In this document: positions 17,991 through 26,168 of the stretch, piece after piece | Numbering within the stretch: the first letter of the stretch is position 1 | How the letters are laid out: every line of letters starts with the position of its first letter | Assembly: GCF_003234965.1 (NCBI RefSeq) | Contig: NZ_QKVK01000004.1 | Location: 62,001 to 126,000 of the forward strand | Direction: 5' to 3' | Origin: Aestuariivirga litoralis | GTDB lineage: Bacteria > Pseudomonadota > Alphaproteobacteria > Rhizobiales > Aestuariivirgaceae | DNA length: 64,000 bases | Made by a program: the position numbers and the translations under genes | Notes under the pieces: model-generated | What the model was told of the DNA's origin: nothing | The model's input: the letters and a program-made list of their open reading frames with translations, nothing else | Databases searched by the model: none

Positions 17991-18766
17991 TTGAGCTCTC
18001 CCATATCGTCAAGACATTCGGCGATCACACGGTGCTGAACGGCATCAGCGTGACGATCCGCGAGGGCAGCGTCACTGCGCTCGTCGGGCCTTCGGGCGGC
18101 GGCAAGTCGACACTGCTCCGCTGCATCAACCTGCTGGAGATCCCGACATCGGGGCGGGTGCGCATCGGCGCGGAGGCGATCGACTTCAGGCCACAGGTGC
18201 GCGTACCCTTCGCCGAGGTGCAGAAACTCAGGCGGCAGACCGGCATGGTGTTTCAGAACTTCCAGCTCTTTCCGCACCGCACGGCACTGGGCAACGTCAT
18301 CGAGCCGCTGGTGACCGTACTGAAGTGGCCCCACGCAAAGGCGGTGGCGCGCGCGGAGGAGCTTCTCGACAAGGTGGGCATGGCGCACAAGCGCGATGCC
18401 TGGCCCGCCGAACTTTCCGGCGGCCAGCAGCAACGGGTGGCGATTGCCCGGGCACTGGCGCCTTCGCCGCGCGTGCTGCTGTGCGACGAGCCGACCTCGG
18501 CGCTCGACCCCGAACTGGCGGGCGAGGTGATCGAGGTGCTTGTGGGGCTGGCCCGCGAAGGGACGACCATGGTGATCGCCACGCACGACCTCCGGCTTGC
18601 CGCCGGCATCGCCCATGAGGCGGTGTTCCTGGAGGCGGGCGAGGTGGTGGAGAAGGGCGAGGCCCGGCGCATCTTCAGCGCGCCCGAGCGCGAACGCACG
18701 CAGCGCTTCATCGCCACGCTCACGCAGGAGGCACGCCAGCACCAGACGCCGGATGCTGCCCGCTAG
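17987..18766 (+). CDS. polar amino acid ABC transporter ATP-binding protein (TcyN/GlnQ-like)
   Basis: This 259-residue ATPase has Walker A GPSGGGKST, Q-loop VFQNFQLFPHRTALGNVIEPL, signature LSGGQQQRVAIARAL, Walker B LLCDEPTSALDPEL and H-loop IATHDLRLA. The start is a GTG overlapping the permease stop (GTGA). It completes a three-gene importer. It ends only 12 bases from the convergent gene at 18779, with no obvious terminator between them. Confidence 0.93.
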   Translation: MIELSHIVKTFGDHTVLNGISVTIREGSVTALVGPSGGGKSTLLRCINLLEIPTSGRVRIGAEAIDFRPQVRVPFAEVQKLRRQTGMVFQNFQLFPHRTALGNVIEPLVTVLKWPHAKAVARAEELLDKVGMAHKRDAWPAELSGGQQQRVAIARALAPSPRVLLCDEPTSALDPELAGEVIEVLVGLAREGTTMVIATHDLRLAAGIAHEAVFLEAGEVVEKGEARRIFSAPERERTQRFIATLTQEARQHQTPDAAR

Positions 18767-18778
18767 CCGGCCCCGCCG

Positions 18779-20017
18779 CTATTGCGCCGGGCGGAAGCCG
18801 ACGGTGCCGCCATCGAGGTCGAACATCACGTCCCACTGGGTGTAGAACCAGAAGCCGGTGTTGATGTAGGCCGGATCGCCGCCGCCATCAGTGTGGGCGC
18901 TGGCGCTGATCTTCTGCGGCGCCTGCTGCGTCAGCATCGCCTCGAAGGGCAGCCAGCGCGGCCGCACGGTGTTGGCCGCCAGCGACTGGACGGTGACTGT
19001 GGCGCCATCCTTCAGGTCGCCGGAATAGCTGGGCGGATTGGTGCCGGGAATGAGGGTCGGGTTCTTGAGGAAGGACGTGTCCAGCACGACGTTGCCGAGT
19101 TGCCAGAGGGTGGCGTTGGGGGCGCCGGTATCCAGCGTCACACCAATCTCGTCAAAGACCTGCCGGTCGTCACCATGTCCCACGGCGACGCGGGCCTCGA
19201 ACTGCTGTTCGCTGAACGCGGTGACGGGAACGGTCGACCACTTGTGCCATCCGGGCAGGCAGTAATTGGGCTGCTTGCGTTTCTGCGGCGGGCACTTGGG
19301 GTTCATCCGCACCAGCGAGGTAAAGGACATGACATCATTGTAGCTCAGCCCGATCTTCACCGCGGGCCGGGAACTGCCGTCAGGCCTGCCGACGTGGATG
19401 ATGAAGCCACGGTGATATGACATCGTTTGCGATGCAATCTGCGGAAGGACCGAATAGACACCGGCGGTGCCGGCCGTGTTGAGGCCCGGGCGGAGTGCGG
19501 CCCCGAAATCGCCCCAGAAGGCGCCGGAGAGCGGCGCGGTGCCGTTCTTCATGGCGTCGTCCCACTTCTTCTGCAGCCCGGGCTTGAGGGTGTTGGTGTA
19601 GGAGGTGATCTGCGAGACCTGGACCTGCTGGCTGCCGGTGCCGCAGAGCGGCGACTTGGGCGAGGTGCTGGCCGGATCGTAGAGACTGACCCTGGTGCGC
19701 ACGAGATTGGCCAGATAGGCGTTGCCGGAGGTATAGACCGTCTGCATGTCGCCGCGTGACAGCACGCGCGCCGCGCCCCACCATTGCGGGTCCGACTTCT
19801 CGTCATAGGCGGCCCAGAATCCGGGGCCGCCGGTATCGAACTCATAAAGGCGCGGCGCACCGCCGCCGAGGCCGACATTGATGCCGAGCTTGTATTCCGG
19901 CTTGTCGTCGGTGCCGATGTTGACGATCTTGAGCGGCACCGTGCAGCCCGCGGCGAGGACCGGCGCAGCCTGGCAGGCGAGGAACAGGGCAAGGCAGGAG
20001 ACGAGACGGATGTTCAT
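18779..20017 (-). CDS. secreted pepsin-like (DTG/DTG) aspartic protease-like protein
   Basis: This 412-residue exported protein has a signal peptide ending near residue 23 (VLAAG). It contains two DTG triads: YEFDTGGPGFW (Asp61) and VTLDTGAPNATLW (Asp296). The C-terminus, YTQWDVMFDLDGGTVGFRPAQ, resembles the last strand of A1 (pepsin) proteases (VFD...VGF.P). Spacing of about 235 residues between triads and total length fit a bilobal pepsin fold, although the usual DTGS is DTGG/DTGA. ATG 20017 is chosen because it starts the signal peptide. I cannot show that it is active; a catalytically dead relative is possible. Confidence 0.72.
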   Translation of the reverse strand: MNIRLVSCLALFLACQAAPVLAAGCTVPLKIVNIGTDDKPEYKLGINVGLGGGAPRLYEFDTGGPGFWAAYDEKSDPQWWGAARVLSRGDMQTVYTSGNAYLANLVRTRVSLYDPASTSPKSPLCGTGSQQVQVSQITSYTNTLKPGLQKKWDDAMKNGTAPLSGAFWGDFGAALRPGLNTAGTAGVYSVLPQIASQTMSYHRGFIIHVGRPDGSSRPAVKIGLSYNDVMSFTSLVRMNPKCPPQKRKQPNYCLPGWHKWSTVPVTAFSEQQFEARVAVGHGDDRQVFDEIGVTLDTGAPNATLWQLGNVVLDTSFLKNPTLIPGTNPPSYSGDLKDGATVTVQSLAANTVRPRWLPFEAMLTQQAPQKISASAHTDGGGDPAYINTGFWFYTQWDVMFDLDGGTVGFRPAQ

Positions 20018-20140
20018 GGGCGTGTCCTCAGGAGGCTGCGGCGCGTGCATGGCCGGCGGTCTTGCGCCGGAATGGCCTTGCAAAGCGCGAGAGGCTGACG
20101 CCTTGCGGTGCCAGCCTCCCGGTGTTCATGGTCCTGCCGA

Positions 20141-20776
20141 TCAGTAGCAGGGCGGATAGGGATAGTAGCCGCAGGCCGGGGGCGGCGGCGGCGGCACGTA
20201 GGGGGCGCCATAGACGACAGGCGGATAGCCGTACCAGCCATGATGGCCGTGGACGACATAGCCGCCGGGGGTCACCGCCCACCAGTCGATGAACAGCGCG
20301 GCCGGGCCCTTGACGCCCTTGAGATCGCCTTCCAGCACCTTGGCATCGAAGGTCAGCTTGTCGCCGTCGAGCTTGGGGTTGGAGATGATGACCACGGCGT
20401 CGGTGACGCCGGCGTCGGAGCCGCCGAGCACCGAGATGGTGGCGTTCGGCGGGTCCTTGGCGAAGCTGTCCTTGCCGTCGCCCCAGCGGGCGATGAACAG
20501 GTCCATGTCCTCGTGGCCGGCGGCGCGCACCGGGCGGTCGGCGAAGACGATGACGTTACCGGCGATGCCGTCAAGCACCAGCTTGCCATCGGCCAGCGTG
20601 GCGTTCTTGGCATTGATGACACCGAGCGACGGCACCGGCGCCTGGGCGCTGGGCTTGCCGATGGTCTTCTGCAGCGGGACATGGGTGTTGGCCGGTTCGG
20701 CCGCCTGGGCGAAGCCCGCCGCGAGCGCAATGCCGGCGGCAACGACCGCCATGCGGGTCAGTGCCTTGAGGTTCAT
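20141..20776 (-). CDS. exported hypothetical protein, paralogue 1
   Basis: This 211-residue protein has a signal peptide (cleavage after AQAA, near residue 26). A domain of about 140 residues contains HVPLQKTIGKP, VPSLGVINA, GNVIVFADRPVRAAGH, FIARWGDGKDSFAKDPPNATISVLGG and LEGDLKGVKGPAALFIDW. The tail is rich in Gly, Pro and Tyr and ends ACGYYPYPPCY. The next upstream gene on the same strand encodes a close paralogue. Function is unknown; the exported, tyrosine-rich tail suggests an envelope or surface role. Confidence 0.8.
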   Translation of the reverse strand: MNLKALTRMAVVAAGIALAAGFAQAAEPANTHVPLQKTIGKPSAQAPVPSLGVINAKNATLADGKLVLDGIAGNVIVFADRPVRAAGHEDMDLFIARWGDGKDSFAKDPPNATISVLGGSDAGVTDAVVIISNPKLDGDKLTFDAKVLEGDLKGVKGPAALFIDWWAVTPGGYVVHGHHGWYGYPPVVYGAPYVPPPPPPACGYYPYPPCY

Positions 20777-20894
20777 GGGGAGGTCTCCTTCAATCTTGAT
20801 TCCTGCCGTTCCGGCCGCCGGGACAGGCAGATGACGTGGCGCCGGATGCGGATTGATATCAGCCCTTGCATGGGTTCGCCACTGCGCCGGGCAA

Positions 20895-20923
20895 CAAAAA
20901 GGCGCTGGCGGCAGCCAGCGCCT
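20895..20923 (-). terminator. rho-independent terminator of paralogue 2
   Basis: AGGCGCTGGC and GCCAGCGCCT form a perfect 10-base stem with a four-base loop (20900-20923). Read on the minus strand the stem is followed by TTTTTG. It lies 19 bases past the stop of the gene at 20943 and separates the two paralogues. Confidence 0.88.
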
Positions 20924-20942
20924 CGATCACGTGTGTTTATCC

Positions 20943-21635
20943 TTAATAGCAGGGCGGATAGGGATAGTAGCCGCAGGCGGGGGCGCCATAATAGCCATAG
21001 GGATGGGCCACAGCCGCACCCACGGCGGCACCGGCAACGGCACCGGCGGCCACACCGGCGGCAACCGGAGCGCCATACCAGGCGTGGTAGCCGTGCCAGC
21101 CACCGCCGCCAACGGCGAAGCCGCGGCCACCTGCCGCGAACCAGTCAATGAACACCGCGGCCGGACCCTTGAGGCCCTTCAGGTCACCTTCGAGGACGTC
21201 GACGTCGAACACCAGGTTGGTGCCGTCGAGCTTGGGGTTCTTGAGGACGACGACGGCGTCGGTCACGCCGTCCTTCTCGCCGCCCAGCACCGAGACGGTG
21301 GCATTCGGCGGATCCTTCGAGAAGCTGTCATTGCCATCGCCCCAGCGCGAGATGAACAGCTGCGTCGCCTCGTGGCCGGCGGCGCGCACCGGGCGGTCGG
21401 CGAAGACGATGACGTTGCCGGAGACGCCGGTGAGGGTGAGCTTGTTGCCCTCGAGCGTGGCACCATCCGAATTGATGACGCCGAGCGAGGGAACGGGGCC
21501 CTGTTCCATCGGCTTGCCGATGGTCTTCTGCAGCGGAACATGCGGATTGGCCGGCTCGGCGGCGCCCGCCACCGAGGCCGCGAGGGCGAGGCCCGCTGCC
21601 ATGACGGCGACGCGGGTAAGAGCCTTGAATGTCAT
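20943..21635 (-). CDS. exported hypothetical protein, paralogue 2
   Basis: This 230-residue protein matches its neighbour almost motif for motif: AAEPANPHVPLQKTIGKP, VPSLGVIN, GNVIVFADRPVRAAGH, SKDPPNATVSVLGG, GPAAVFIDWF and the identical end ACGYYPYPPCY. It differs by a longer Gly/Ala-rich insert (AAGAVAGAAVGAAVA) before the tail that resembles a glycine-zipper segment. The start at 21635 is set by GGAG eight bases upstream and the signal peptide. The pair arose by tandem duplication. Function is unknown. Confidence 0.8.
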   Translation of the reverse strand: MTFKALTRVAVMAAGLALAASVAGAAEPANPHVPLQKTIGKPMEQGPVPSLGVINSDGATLEGNKLTLTGVSGNVIVFADRPVRAAGHEATQLFISRWGDGNDSFSKDPPNATVSVLGGEKDGVTDAVVVLKNPKLDGTNLVFDVDVLEGDLKGLKGPAAVFIDWFAAGGRGFAVGGGGWHGYHAWYGAPVAAGVAAGAVAGAAVGAAVAHPYGYYGAPACGYYPYPPCY

Positions 21636-21796
21636 TCTGTGGTCTCCTTCGAGCCTTCTCGTTTGCCGTAGCCATGCGCACGCGGAGAAGGCGGCAGCTT
21701 GCGCAGGAATTGCAACACCCCATATCAGGCGCAACGCCTATTCGCCACCGGATTGCGGCCAATTTGCGGGGGAGTGGGCCAAGTTTGCCCGTACCC

Positions 21797-22552
21797 CTAG
21801 AAGTGGAGCTTCGCGGTGGCCCGGGTGATGCTGAACTGATAGTCGGCCTCGCCCTTCACGCGGGTATTGCCGAAGGCATCGTCGAGGGTTCCCGAGAGAT
21901 CGCCCGACCAGTCCGCGGTGCCGAGATCGACCCAGAGATATTCCAGCCCGAAGCTGACATTGCTGATGCCGTATTCAAGCCCTGCGCCCGCCGTCCAGCC
22001 CCAGTTGGTAGCCTCCGTCGAGCCTTTCCATTTGGCGACATCGCCGGTGGCGAGGTCGATGGCCTTGATGGTGGCTGTCGCCTCCATGTTGCCCGCCGCC
22101 AGGCCGGCGGTGCCGTAGAGCAGGAAACCACCGGCGGCGAGGCCGGCGCGGCCGCGCAGCGTGGCGAGCCAGCTGGCATCGATGGTGGTCTTCCGCGTGG
22201 CGTTGTAGAGATCATAGTCTTCCAGCGTGGAGCGGGTGTCGCTGACGCCGAGGTAATTGAGATCAGCCTCCGCACCCACGACGAAGCGGCCCGTCTGCAG
22301 GGCATAGCCCAGCATGCCGCCGCCCATCAGGCCGGACTGGCTGCCGTCGAGCGTGTTCTTCAGCGTGTCATAGGTGTTGCCCGGATCGCGGATCGAACTG
22401 TCGAAGCTGGACTGGTTGGCGGCGATGCCGGCATTGACGCCGGCATAGAGGCCGGTCCAGTCAAAGCCGGGCGCCAGGATATCGGATGCGGCGGCGGGTG
22501 CGGCGAGAGCGATAAGCGCGGCGTGGGCCGCCAGGGTGATACGAGAGAGCAC
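21797..22552 (-). CDS. outer membrane beta-barrel protein (Omp25-like)
   Basis: This 251-residue protein has a signal peptide ending at AAA (about residue 22). FDWTGLYAGVNAGIAANQSS is the start of the OMP_b-brl family barrel as in Omp25/Omp31. Amphipathic strands alternate to the end, and the last residue is Phe (TAKLHF), as required for BAM insertion. VGAEADLNYLGV and WTAGAGLEYGISNVSFGLEYLWVDLG are further family landmarks. It is probably a structural outer-membrane protein. Confidence 0.88.
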   Translation of the reverse strand: MLSRITLAAHAALIALAAPAAASDILAPGFDWTGLYAGVNAGIAANQSSFDSSIRDPGNTYDTLKNTLDGSQSGLMGGGMLGYALQTGRFVVGAEADLNYLGVSDTRSTLEDYDLYNATRKTTIDASWLATLRGRAGLAAGGFLLYGTAGLAAGNMEATATIKAIDLATGDVAKWKGSTEATNWGWTAGAGLEYGISNVSFGLEYLWVDLGTADWSGDLSGTLDDAFGNTRVKGEADYQFSITRATAKLHF

Positions 22553-22669
22553 GGTGACATTCCGCGCGGCCTGCTTGCCGCTTCACCGCAGGCTAGGTGA
22601 CAAAGCATTGCGCAAAGTTGAGCAGACAATGCCGCGAGCGGAAAATCCGTCGACGCGGTTCATGAAACG

Positions 22670-22710
22670 TAAACGGCCGCTTCGCTGCCCATCGCGGGCG
22701 GAAGCGGCCG
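22670..22710 (-). terminator. probable rho-independent terminator
   Basis: CGGCCGCTTC (22674-22683) and GAAGCGGCCG (22701-22710) form a 10-base stem. On the minus strand it is followed by TTTACGTTTC. It lies about 40 bases past the stop of the 135-residue secreted protein gene. Confidence 0.7.
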
Positions 22711-22750
22711 CTGGAATGCCTGCGGGGTGCGCTGGCGCCCCGGGCGATGA

Positions 22751-23158
22751 TCAATCGTAGAGCAGCACATAGCAGGTGCCGTAATTGGCGCCCGACTTGG
22801 TCAACTGCAGCGTGACCTGCAGTTCCTGGGTGGCCAGTACCTGCACGGCATCGGCATCGGTGCGGAACATGCCGCGCGCATTGCGCTCGTCCTGGGTGAG
22901 GGCGAAGGGATAGGCGAAGTCGATGGCCTTGTTGGCCTTCTTGACGATATTGGCCTGGACCAGGTTGACCAGCTTGTTCGACCACTGGCACGACACGGCG
23001 CCGATGTAGAAGGTGGTGGCTGCGGGTGTGAAAGTCAGCGAGCAGGTGAAGCCCGTGGTGCAGGCAAAGTCCTTGGTGGCTGTCTGGGCGGCGTGCGACG
23101 CGGTGGGAAGCGCCGCAAGAGCCGCCAGCGACAGCAGGGCAGGCCGTAGCAGGTTCAT
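22751..23158 (-). CDS. small secreted hypothetical protein
   Basis: This 135-residue protein has a signal peptide (cleavage after SHAA, near residue 24). Four cysteines (ACTTGFTC, SCQW, TCYVLLYD) suggest two disulfides. The rest is beta-rich with threonine and valine. GGGAG six to eight bases upstream of the ATG supports the start. No family is recognised, and nothing in it suggests an enzyme. Confidence 0.72.
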   Translation of the reverse strand: MNLLRPALLSLAALAALPTASHAAQTATKDFACTTGFTCSLTFTPAATTFYIGAVSCQWSNKLVNLVQANIVKKANKAIDFAYPFALTQDERNARGMFRTDADAVQVLATQELQVTLQLTKSGANYGTCYVLLYD

Positions 23159-23266
23159 GGTAATTCTCCCAGCTTGACTGTAGTAACTTTACACGTCTGA
23201 TCGCCGGGGTAACGCTGTTTTATTGGCGGCGCGTTCTACTTGTGGTGCGAGCCGGGATGTATCGCT

Positions 23267-23632
23267 TCAGGGGCAGGGGAAGGCACTGGAGAGGGCGGCG
23301 CCGATCACGCGGCTCGCCTCTTCCTGGCGTGCGGCCCGATGCGTGTCGATCCACTGCAGAACCAGGTTCACCAGCTGATGCTGGCTCAGCTGCGCCTGCG
23401 CACCGTCCCAGCGAAAGCCGTGCAGGGCCTCGCCGCAGTCGAAGGAATCGGCCACGCCCACGATGAAGCCGAGGCACTGGCCGGACGCCATCGGGTCCAG
23501 TGTCTTCGCGGACTGGTGGGTGCACATCCGGTAGAGCTCCTCGCCATGGAGGTGGCTTGCCGCCGCATCACCCGCGCCCCACAGCGCGAGGCCGGAAAGT
23601 GAGAGTGCAAATAGCTTGGTGGCGGGATGCAT
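23267..23632 (-). CDS. Rap1a/Tai family immunity-like protein
   Basis: This 121-residue secreted protein has the pattern GEELYRMCTHQS...SGQCLGFIVGVADSFDCG...QLVNLVLQWIDTHRAARQEEASRVIGAAL. This matches the Rap1a/Tai family, whose founding members protect against T6SS effectors. The signal peptide ends near residue 25 (DAAAS) and four cysteines could pair. No effector or T6SS gene is in the window. Most family members in alphaproteobacteria are orphans, so the immunity role is not established here. Confidence 0.75.
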   Translation of the reverse strand: MHPATKLFALSLSGLALWGAGDAAASHLHGEELYRMCTHQSAKTLDPMASGQCLGFIVGVADSFDCGEALHGFRWDGAQAQLSQHQLVNLVLQWIDTHRAARQEEASRVIGAALSSAFPCP

Positions 23633-23788
23633 GGTGCCGGACCTCTTCGCGTCAGGCGCAGGTGTGCGCGCCGCGATCTATGTGGGGAAATCCCGAGTTG
23701 CGAATTGACCCCGGTCAAATGCCGCGCATCCGGCGCAGCAGCGACTGCGCTGCGGTGCGCCGGACCGGATGTTCAAACTGTGGAAGGG

Positions 23789-23864
23789 TGGCTCCCCGAC
23801 CTGGACTCGAACCAGGGACCATTCGATTAACAGTCGAATGCTCTACCAACTGAGCTATCGGGGA
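23789..23864 (-). tRNA. tRNA-Asn (GTT)
   Basis: The minus strand folds as a 76-base cloverleaf. The acceptor stem is TCCCCGA/TCGGGGA, the D arm includes AGCTCAGTTGGTAGAGC, the anticodon loop CTGTTAA has anticodon GTT, and the T arm is CTGGTTCGAGTCCAG. An encoded CCA end follows. Confidence 0.97.
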
Positions 23865-23958
23865 ATGTGACGGCGCCTATAGCAGACGGTTTCGGCGGGG
23901 AAAAGCACTTTCTGGGGGTGGCTGAAATTCGCCGCTGCCGCTGTGCAAAACCGTGGGT

Positions 23959-25737
23959 TCAGACGGTGAGGGCGGCGCGGATCGCGGCGGCGATGGCGCG
24001 CGCATCGAGCCCGGCGTCGGCATATTGTTCGGCGGGGGCGCCGTGCGCCACGAAGCGGTCGGGCAGGGTGAGGGCGCGGAACCTGGTGCGGGCGAGAAGA
24101 TCGCGGCCGGCGAGGTGCTGCAGCACATGGGCCGCAAAGCCCCCTACCGCGCCGTCCTCCACCGTCACCAGCAGCGGATGGTGGCGGGCCAGACCCTCCA
24201 CCAGTTCGGCGTCGAGCGGCTTGCAGAAGCGCGCGTCGGCCACGCTGGCCTCAATGCCTGCGGCGGCGAGGTCCTGTGCGGCGGCCATGACCGCTTCCAG
24301 CCTTGCGCCGAGCGACAGGATGGCGACATCGCCGCCCTCGCGCAGCAGGCGGCCGCGGCCGATGGCGAGCGGCCGGCGCTCCTGCGGGTCATCGATGCCG
24401 GAGGCCTCGCCGCGCGGATAGCGGAAGGCAATCGGACCCTCGTCATAGGCAATGGCAGTGGCCACCATGCGCCGCAGTTCGGCGGCATCGGCAGGGGCCA
24501 TCACCACCATGCCCGGCAGCATCGACATGTAGCCGAGATCGAAGGAGCCGGCATGGGTGGCGCCGTCCTGCCCGACGAGCCCGGCGCGGTCGATGGCGAA
24601 GCGCACGGGCAAACGCTGCAGCGCCACGTCATGCACGACCTGGTCGAAGCCGCGCTGCAGGAAGGTGGAATAGATGGCGCAGACCGGTGTCATGCCCTCG
24701 CTCGCCAGCCCCGCGGCCAGCGTCACCGCATGCTGCTCGGCGATGCCGACGTCGAAGGTGCGGTGGGGAAAGCGCTCGGCGAAGATGTCGAGCCCGGTGC
24801 CGGATGGCATGGCGGCGGTGATGGCGACGAGCCTTTCATCACGCTCCGCGGCGGCAATCAGGCTGGCGGCGAACACCTGGGTGAAGGTGGGCGCGTTGGG
24901 TTTGGCGGTCTTGAAGGCGAAGGTGACGGGATCGAACTTCGGGACGGCGTGATAATGCTCCTTGTCGGGCGCCCGGAAGGGGTGGCCGCGGCCCTTTTCG
25001 GTGACGACGTGAATGAGGATGGGGCCGCTTTCCTCGCTGTCGCGCGCACGGCCGAGGGCCGCGAGCAGCGCATTCATGTCATGCCCGTCGACCGGACCTT
25101 CATGGCGGAAGCCAAGACCCTCGAAGACGCTCGGCAGGCGGCCCTTGCGCAGCTCCGACAAGTGGTCGTTGAGGGCACCAACGGCCGGGGCGATGGACAT
25201 GCCGTTGTCGTTGAGGATGACGATCAGCCGGCTCGGCAGGCTGCCGGCATGGTTCATCGCCTCCCAGGCCATGCCGCCGGTGATGGCGCCGTCGCCGATG
25301 ACGGCGATCACATGGTTGTCGCCGCCCGTCAGGTCACGTGCCAGCGCCATGCCGAGGGCGGCGGAAATGGAGGTGGAACTGTGCGCCGTGCCGAAGGGGT
25401 CATAGGCGCTCTCTTCCCGCTTGGTGAAGCCATAGAGGCCGCCGCGCTGCCGGATCGACCGGATGCGGTCGCGCCGGCCGGTGAGGATCTTGTGGGGGTA
25501 GGCCTGGTGGCTGACGTCCCAGATCAGGCGGTCGCGCGGCGTGTCGAACACGTGATGCAGCGCCACGGTCAGCTCGATCACGCCCATGCCGGCGCCGAAA
25601 TGGCCGCCCGTCTCCGCCGCGGCGGCGATCACCTCCGCCCGCAATTCGTCGGCAAGGCGCGGCAGGTCGGCGGGGCTGAGCTGCCGGATGGCCTCCGGCG
25701 TGGGCGCGCGGTCAAGCAGGGGTGTCAACTTGTCCAT
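23959..25737 (-). CDS. dxs: 1-deoxy-D-xylulose-5-phosphate synthase, internally shortened
   Basis: This 592-residue thiamine-diphosphate enzyme condenses pyruvate and glyceraldehyde-3-phosphate, the first step of the MEP isoprenoid pathway. Landmarks are [34 protein letters not shown], the TPP motif [15 protein letters not shown]...NDN, and [17 protein letters not shown]. It is shorter than the usual 620-640. Between NDNGMSIAP and [16 protein letters not shown] only about 39 residues separate NDN from GPVDGH, roughly 40 fewer than in the E. coli enzyme. Reading frame and flanking motifs are intact. It lies between tRNA-Asn and tRNA-Cys on the same strand. Confidence 0.92.
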   Translation of the reverse strand: MDKLTPLLDRAPTPEAIRQLSPADLPRLADELRAEVIAAAAETGGHFGAGMGVIELTVALHHVFDTPRDRLIWDVSHQAYPHKILTGRRDRIRSIRQRGGLYGFTKREESAYDPFGTAHSSTSISAALGMALARDLTGGDNHVIAVIGDGAITGGMAWEAMNHAGSLPSRLIVILNDNGMSIAPAVGALNDHLSELRKGRLPSVFEGLGFRHEGPVDGHDMNALLAALGRARDSEESGPILIHVVTEKGRGHPFRAPDKEHYHAVPKFDPVTFAFKTAKPNAPTFTQVFAASLIAAAERDERLVAITAAMPSGTGLDIFAERFPHRTFDVGIAEQHAVTLAAGLASEGMTPVCAIYSTFLQRGFDQVVHDVALQRLPVRFAIDRAGLVGQDGATHAGSFDLGYMSMLPGMVVMAPADAAELRRMVATAIAYDEGPIAFRYPRGEASGIDDPQERRPLAIGRGRLLREGGDVAILSLGARLEAVMAAAQDLAAAGIEASVADARFCKPLDAELVEGLARHHPLLVTVEDGAVGGFAAHVLQHLAGRDLLARTRFRALTLPDRFVAHGAPAEQYADAGLDARAIAAAIRAALTV

Positions 25738-25842
25738 ACAGAAGACTGTAACACTCTATTGACGCCTCGCCAAGGCGGCGCGTGCGACCCGCAACCGCTG
25801 AAGTGGCATGTGGTGATGATGGCCAGTGGAACTGGCAGGAAG

Positions 25843-25916
25843 TGGAGGCCTCGCCCGGAATCGAACCGGGGTGCAAGGATTTGCAGTCCTCTGCGTAACC
25901 ACTCCGCCACGAGGCC
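25843..25916 (-). tRNA. tRNA-Cys (GCA)
   Basis: The minus strand folds as a 74-base cloverleaf. The acceptor stem is GGCCTCG/CGAGGCC, the anticodon loop CTGCAAA has anticodon GCA, and the T arm is CCCCGGTTCGATTCCGGG. U73 and an encoded CCA end follow, both expected for tRNA-Cys. Confidence 0.97.
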
Positions 25917-26168
25917 TTCTTTTATTTCAATGACTTATGTCTTGAGTGGTGGCCTTGTATCGCACGGAGGCCGCGCGGTGACAAGGGCCAATGTCGGGTT
26001 CCGGCACGGAAGGGGTGCGGCAGGCGACGACCGTGCGCGGCGAGGCTGCTGCGCGCTCGATCGTGATCAGCGAAACGGTGCATTTCTGCACCGCCCGGTG
26101 GACTTATCCGGCAGGCTTCGCTACACAATCATCGACACTCCGTGACTGCGCCAGAACCCAGGAAAATG

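Noticed and set aside
20091-20118. GAGGCTG/CAGCCTC hairpin after the first exported paralogue as a terminator.
   Set aside because: The stem is only seven bases with mismatches beyond and no T run follows on the minus strand.
23789-23864. tRNA-Asn as the integration site of a genomic island covering 18.8-23.6 kb.
   Set aside because: No integrase, no repeated tRNA 3' end and no change in gene style were found, so an integrative element is not supported.
23953-26145. Plus-strand open frame of 730 codons opposite dxs and across tRNA-Cys.
   Set aside because: It crosses a tRNA gene and mirrors dxs; it is not a plausible protein.
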